Shown piece by piece: positions 6,407 to 6,740 of a stretch of DNA of 6,740 bases. The notes under the pieces are model-generated. The model was given only the letters and a program-made list of their open reading frames with translations, was not told the DNA's origin and ran no database searches. The stretch's first letter is position 1. The number at the start of each line of letters is the position of its first letter. The position numbers and the translations under genes are program-made. Origin of the DNA: Gemmatimonadota bacterium (GTDB lineage: Bacteria > Gemmatimonadota > Gemmatimonadetes > Gemmatimonadales > GWC2-71-9); assembly GCA_024640185.1 (NCBI GenBank), contig JAHEFN010000135.1, forward strand, positions 1 through 6,740. The letters run 5' to 3'.

Positions 6407-6740
6407 CTATCCGAGCGTCTTCAGCACCTGCTTGCTGACCGCCTTGAGCGTGTCGAACACCCCATCACCCTTGACGGCAACGGCCTCGAAGGTCGGCACC
6501 CGTTCGATCCAGGTCCCATCGACTTCCTTGACGAGGTATTCCCCGGGCCGATACGGGTCGGGCGTCGGCTTCTGCCGTGCCGCGTCCTCCACCGGCCACC
6601 CGGGATTGAGGGCGGCGTCGAGTTCCGGTACCGGCGCGGCGTTGGGAAGGTCGCGCTTGTTGTACTGCACCACGAACGGCATCTGGGTCAGGTCATACCC
6701 ATGCTGGGCCATGTTGTCGTAGAGATTCTGCATCGCCTCG
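6407..6740 (-). CDS. mglA: MglA-like small Ras-type GTPase, C-terminal fragment (5' end outside window)
   Basis: MglA proteins are cytoplasmic Ras-like GTPases that set front-rear polarity for gliding and type IV pilus motility in Myxococcus and occur, with MglB-type GAPs, in many other phyla. About 110 C-terminal residues are visible. They include the guanine-specificity motif N-K-R-D (in V-Q-Y-N-K-R-D-L-P) and the typical ending F-E-A-V-A followed by G-V-F-D-T-L-K-A-V-S-K. The P-loop and switch regions lie beyond the right edge. The frame is open to the edge, so the ATG at 6733 is an internal methionine. Between the L-N-P and F-E-A-V-A segments are 37 residues, where MglA homologues I recall have about six; this insert is polar and Pro-rich. 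The gene lies seven bases upstream of pgsA and probably shares its transcript. Motility itself cannot be inferred from this fragment. Confidence 0.85.
   Translation of the reverse strand, partial: EAMQNLYDNMAQHGYDLTQMPFVVQYNKRDLPNAAPVPELDAALNPGWPVEDAARQKPTPDPYRPGEYLVKEVDGTWIERVPTFEAVAVKGDGVFDTLKAVSKQVLKTLG

Overview
This is a 6.7 kb, high-GC (roughly two thirds G+C by eye), gene-dense bacterial chromosomal segment that appears to hold only housekeeping genes. I see no transposase, integrase, CRISPR array, RNA gene, toxin-antitoxin pair or defence locus. The high GC, together with an MglA-type small GTPase next to pgsA-cinA and grpE-dnaJ, fits Gemmatimonadota or a similar high-GC phylum such as Myxococcota. 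This placement is an inference from gene content and style, not something the sequence proves.

Layout: two gene groups converge near position 2,725. The left group is on the + strand: the 3' end of mnmA (tRNA 2-thiouridylase), a four-helix membrane protein of the YvlD/'phage holin family' type, and a complete ppk1 (polyphosphate kinase). They are joined by ATGA and GTGA overlaps and so look like one translationally coupled operon. The right group is on the - strand and reads from the right edge inward: the 3' end of an mglA-like GTPase, pgsA (phosphatidylglycerophosphate synthase), cinA (competence/damage-inducible family, NMN deamidase type), a 99-bp gap, then grpE and dnaJ, which abut with no gap. 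Only 11 bp separate the ppk1 and dnaJ stop codons.

Functional themes: tRNA wobble-base thiolation and polyphosphate storage or stress signalling on the left; protein folding (the DnaJ and GrpE co-chaperones of DnaK), anionic phospholipid synthesis, pyridine nucleotide salvage and cell polarity or motility on the right. DnaK itself is not in the window.

No new system is evident. The points worth a second look are the start of cinA, which has no well-placed ATG, GTG or TTG and may be a CTG overlapping the pgsA stop; an insertion of about 30 residues in the C-terminal part of the MglA-like GTPase; and the absence of a visible CIRCE element or hrcA gene upstream of grpE-dnaJ.
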